This document shows, piece after piece, positions 62,406 to 64,000 of a stretch of 64,000 nt of DNA. How positions within the stretch are numbered: the first letter of the stretch is position 1; each line of letters begins with the position of its first letter. The stretch is from Aquanectria penicillioides (Eukaryota; Ascomycota; Sordariomycetes; Hypocreales; Nectriaceae): assembly GCA_003415625.1 (NCBI GenBank), contig PYIU01000002.1, positions 5,952,001 to 6,016,000 of the forward strand. Direction: 5' to 3'. A program made the translations under genes and the position numbers. The notes beneath the pieces were generated by a model. The model did not search any database and was not told where the DNA came from. It worked only from the letters and a program-made list of their open reading frames with translations.

Positions 62406-64000
62406 AAAAAAGGTTAAAGATATTAATAACTATAAACCCTTACTTAATAATACTACTTTTATAGATTAAACTAAAGATAGTATAGAAAATAATTGCTTTA
62501 GCTTAATTAAAATTAATATAATTTATATATATAACTATTAATTAAATGCTAAATATATATATTTAGCTTAAATATATTATTATAATCCTTATTATTAAAT
62601 AGCTTAAATTAATTAGCTTAATTTAAGCCTTATAAAGGCTAAATTATATTTTTATTAGCAATTTTACTTATATTTATTTAATTATTAATAGCTTCTCTCT
62701 ACCTTATATTTAGCTATTAGCTACTTATAGCTATAAATAATATTTAAAGCTTAAGATTTATAATTAATTAATTAATAGCTTTCTATAGAACTGCCTTTTA
62801 TAGAGCCTTAATAATCTATTAGCTATTATTAATATTAATAAAGCTAATCTATAGGCTAAGATCTTTAATTAATCTATTATAGTACTATTGCTATAACTCT
62901 TTAATAATAGATAGTAACTTTAAATCTTTAGGCAATTTATTAAAACCTTAAGATATTATAAAATATAATAAAATAATAATAATCTTATAATTAAAATATA
63001 ATTATTAAAAACTAATACCTTTATATATAGGTACCTTAATACTATAAAGATAGTTATTTATCTATTAGCTACTTAAAGCATCCTTAATAAATATACTTTA
63101 TATATAGTAATATAAATAAGTATAATAAATGCTAATATATATAATTGCTTTTATATATAATCTATTTAATATTAATATATATCTTTACTTTTATAGCTTT
63201 TTATATTAATTATATATATAAAAAGATATAATTTAACTATAATAAAAGGACTTTTAAAAGCCTTATACTACTATACTATAAAGTATTATAAGGTATCTTT
63301 AAATAAATAAATAAAAGCTATTAATATAGCTTTTAGCCTAACTTTAAATTAAATTTAAGCTCTATAAATATACTATAAATATAAATACTTAATATTATAT
63401 ATATTATAAATAAAAACTAATAAAATAAAATATTATAAATATAAATAAAATACTTTATTTAATATTAAATTATTAATTACTAAAAACTATTTATTACTTT
63501 AATTCTTTACCTTAAAAAAGATATTTACCTTAAGATATACTATTATATAATTATATAATTTAATATAAAGCTGCTATAAATATATTATACTACCTTTAAT
63601 GCATAAAGCCTTAATATATCTATTAACTTTAAATAGCCCTAAAAAATATAAAGGATATACTTTCTTAAATATTATTAACTTTAATTTTATTAACTATATT
63701 ATAACCTTTTTAAAAGCCTTTTATCCCCTATAATAATAAGGCCTATTTAATTATACTAAAGGCCTTAGCTTTAATATATTTATATAGTTTATTACTTAAA
63801 TATAGTAAATGCCTACTCTTTACTTTAAAAATAAAACTATTAGCTTAAAGGATTAAATGCTAAAACTATTAGTATTATTAAAATTATTTCTTTACTATAG
63901 CTTATAATTATATTTTATAAATACCTTTAAGCTATTAATAATTAAAAAAGAAATTTAATAATAACCTTTTTTAGCTTAATTTTAAACCTTTATAGCTAAA

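Larger units (their letters stand above)
61309..64000. other. Unidentified AT-rich relic R3
   Basis: RIP-mutated sequence from the Gypsy 3' LTR to the window edge. It may be the continuation of R2 on the other side of the Gypsy insertion, but no collinearity with R1 could show this. Local repeats at 62160-62405 are annotated separately. No recognisable protein motif was found; a protein-like + frame can be read around 63050-63400 and 63600-63780, but its family is unknown. Confidence 0.5.

Noticed and set aside
61309..64000. R3 as another Copia or Gypsy element
   Set aside because: No F/Y-x-D-D, RNase H, integrase or zinc-knuckle motif could be found even when RIP changes were allowed for, and no LTR partner lies in the window.

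Overview
The window looks like a block of silenced, decayed transposable elements from a filamentous ascomycete (Pezizomycotina) genome. It is extremely AT-rich. C survives almost only before T or C, and CpA, TpG and CpG are nearly absent. Stop codons TAA and TAG appear exactly where homologous proteins would have CAA, CAG or TGG. That is the signature of repeat-induced point mutation (RIP, CpA to TpA on both strands). No intact host gene, tRNA, rRNA or CRISPR array was seen. The species cannot be named from the sequence alone.

Layout: (1) 1-8034, unidentified element relic R1, with a coding block (330-1800) that is also found at 43.7-45.1 kb. (2) 8051-14659 (- strand) and 15916-22653 (+ strand), two copies of one 6.6-kb non-LTR retrotransposon (LINE of the Tad1/I type, ORF1 zinc knuckles plus endonuclease/RT ORF2), head to head with a 1.25-kb spacer. 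(3) 22664-23137 (+), the 3' end of a Ty1/Copia element (copy C), tail to tail with (4) Copia copy A, 23140-36533 (-), which is split by (5) a third LINE copy, 28604-35208 (-), with a 15-bp target duplication. (6) Copia copy B, 36534-42959 (-), starts directly at the LTR of copy A and is truncated at a small GC-rich patch (42960-43085). (7) 43086-48902, relic R2, related to R1. (8) 48908-61308 (+), a 12.4-kb Ty3/Gypsy LTR element with gag, RT/RNase H and integrase relics, an unexplained 4.8-kb region after the integrase, and a recurring 16-bp palindrome. (9) 61309-64000, unidentified relic R3.

None of the elements can be autonomous as read: every catalytic domain carries many stops, and active-site Asp/Glu codons have become Asn/Lys. 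The only three reading frames above 60 codons are one integrase fragment (55355-55543) and two frames antisense to the LINE reverse-transcriptase active site (10874-11092 and 31422-31640), which are not genes. Protein identities come from reading TAA/TAG as RIP-mutated Gln/Trp codons and matching family motifs. That step is inference. Boundaries of repeats, LTRs and target duplications were read directly by comparing copies inside the window.
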